A stretch of 7,005 bases of DNA, from the NCBI GenBank assembly GCA_003446375.1, contig DMAW01000081.1:1-7005 (forward strand), read 5' to 3'. The stretch is from Eubacteriaceae bacterium (GTDB taxonomy: Bacteria; Bacillota; Clostridia; Eubacteriales; Alkalibacteraceae). Of this stretch, positions 6,922 through 7,005 are shown piece after piece (positions within the stretch are counted from its first letter, which is position 1; each line of letters starts with the position of its first letter). Below the pieces are notes generated by a model. The model was not told the origin of the DNA and did not search any database. It was given only the letters and a program-made list of their open reading frames with translations. Both the position numbers and the translations under genes were made by a program.

Positions 6922-6956
6922 TACCAAAAAGGAACCGAAGAGGTTCTTTTTTGGTA
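6922..6956 (+). terminator. Strong rho-independent terminator, probably bidirectional
   Basis: A 15-bp stem pairs TACCAAAAAGGAACC (6922-6936) with GGTTCTTTTTTGGTA (6942-6956), with one G-T wobble, around the loop GAAGA. The GC-rich core GGAACC/GGTTCT is followed by T(6) on the plus strand and, through the A(5) run, by a T-run on the minus strand. It could therefore stop transcription from either side. It begins 10 nt after the nitroreductase stop. Confidence 0.88.
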
Positions 6957-6960
6957 TAAT
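6952..6960 (+). promoter_or_regulatory. Extended -10 promoter element reading out of the window
   Basis: TGGTATAAT is a perfect extended -10 (TGnTATAAT), with expected transcription start near 6967. There is no recognisable -35 at the expected distance (about 6929-6937), where the terminator core lies. Extended -10 promoters can work without one. Because the motif overlaps the descending arm of the terminator, chance similarity is possible. No gene start is visible in the remaining 45 nt. Confidence 0.4.
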
Positions 6961-7005
6961 GATATTGAGTATATTAACTTACTTGTAGGTAATTGCGAAA
7001 CTAAT

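Noticed and set aside
1..7005. Search for mobile elements, CRISPR arrays, defence genes, toxin-antitoxin pairs, tRNA or rRNA.
   Set aside because: None seen. Coding is nearly continuous on one strand with consistent composition, and all six genes belong to recognised families.

Overview
This window looks like ordinary chromosomal DNA from a low-GC, anaerobic, Clostridia- or Tissierellia-like Firmicute. That placement is an inference from three things: AT-rich coding sequence, strong AGGAGG-type ribosome binding sites, and the early-cobalt (anaerobic) cobalamin enzyme CbiK. All six genes that can be supported lie on the plus strand and are tightly packed. I see no mobile element, CRISPR array, tRNA or rRNA.

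Region 1 (1-3869) is the tail of a tetrapyrrole/cobalamin operon: hemL (5' end cut off by the window), cbiK, cobD and cbiB. HemL makes 5-aminolevulinate, the tetrapyrrole precursor. CbiK inserts cobalt into sirohydrochlorin. CobD makes (R)-1-amino-2-propanol phosphate and CbiB attaches it to the corrin ring as the aminopropanol arm. Gaps are short (19 nt, then 49 nt, then a 4-nt ATGA overlap). The run ends in a rho-independent terminator whose loop holds the cbiB stop codon. The operon promoter, and any cobalamin riboswitch, would lie upstream of base 1.

Region 2 (3870-5953) is a two-gene ABC exporter of the NatA/NatB type: an ATPase and an ABC-2 permease overlapping by 8 nt. The family role is Na+ extrusion, but the substrate cannot be read from the sequence.

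Region 3 (5954-7005) is a single gene for a nitroreductase-fold protein of the TM1586-like type. Its FMN-binding RxSxR motif is at the N-terminus, and the APSxxNRQPW motif lies in the C-terminal half. It ends at a long, probably bidirectional terminator. That hairpin runs straight into a perfect extended -10 (TGGTATAAT), which may be the promoter of the next gene. The last ~45 nt hold no visible gene.

I did not find a convincing undescribed system. The most useful second looks are the TM1586-like nitroreductase, the terminator/promoter junction, and the co-location of hemL with cobalt-insertion and side-arm genes.
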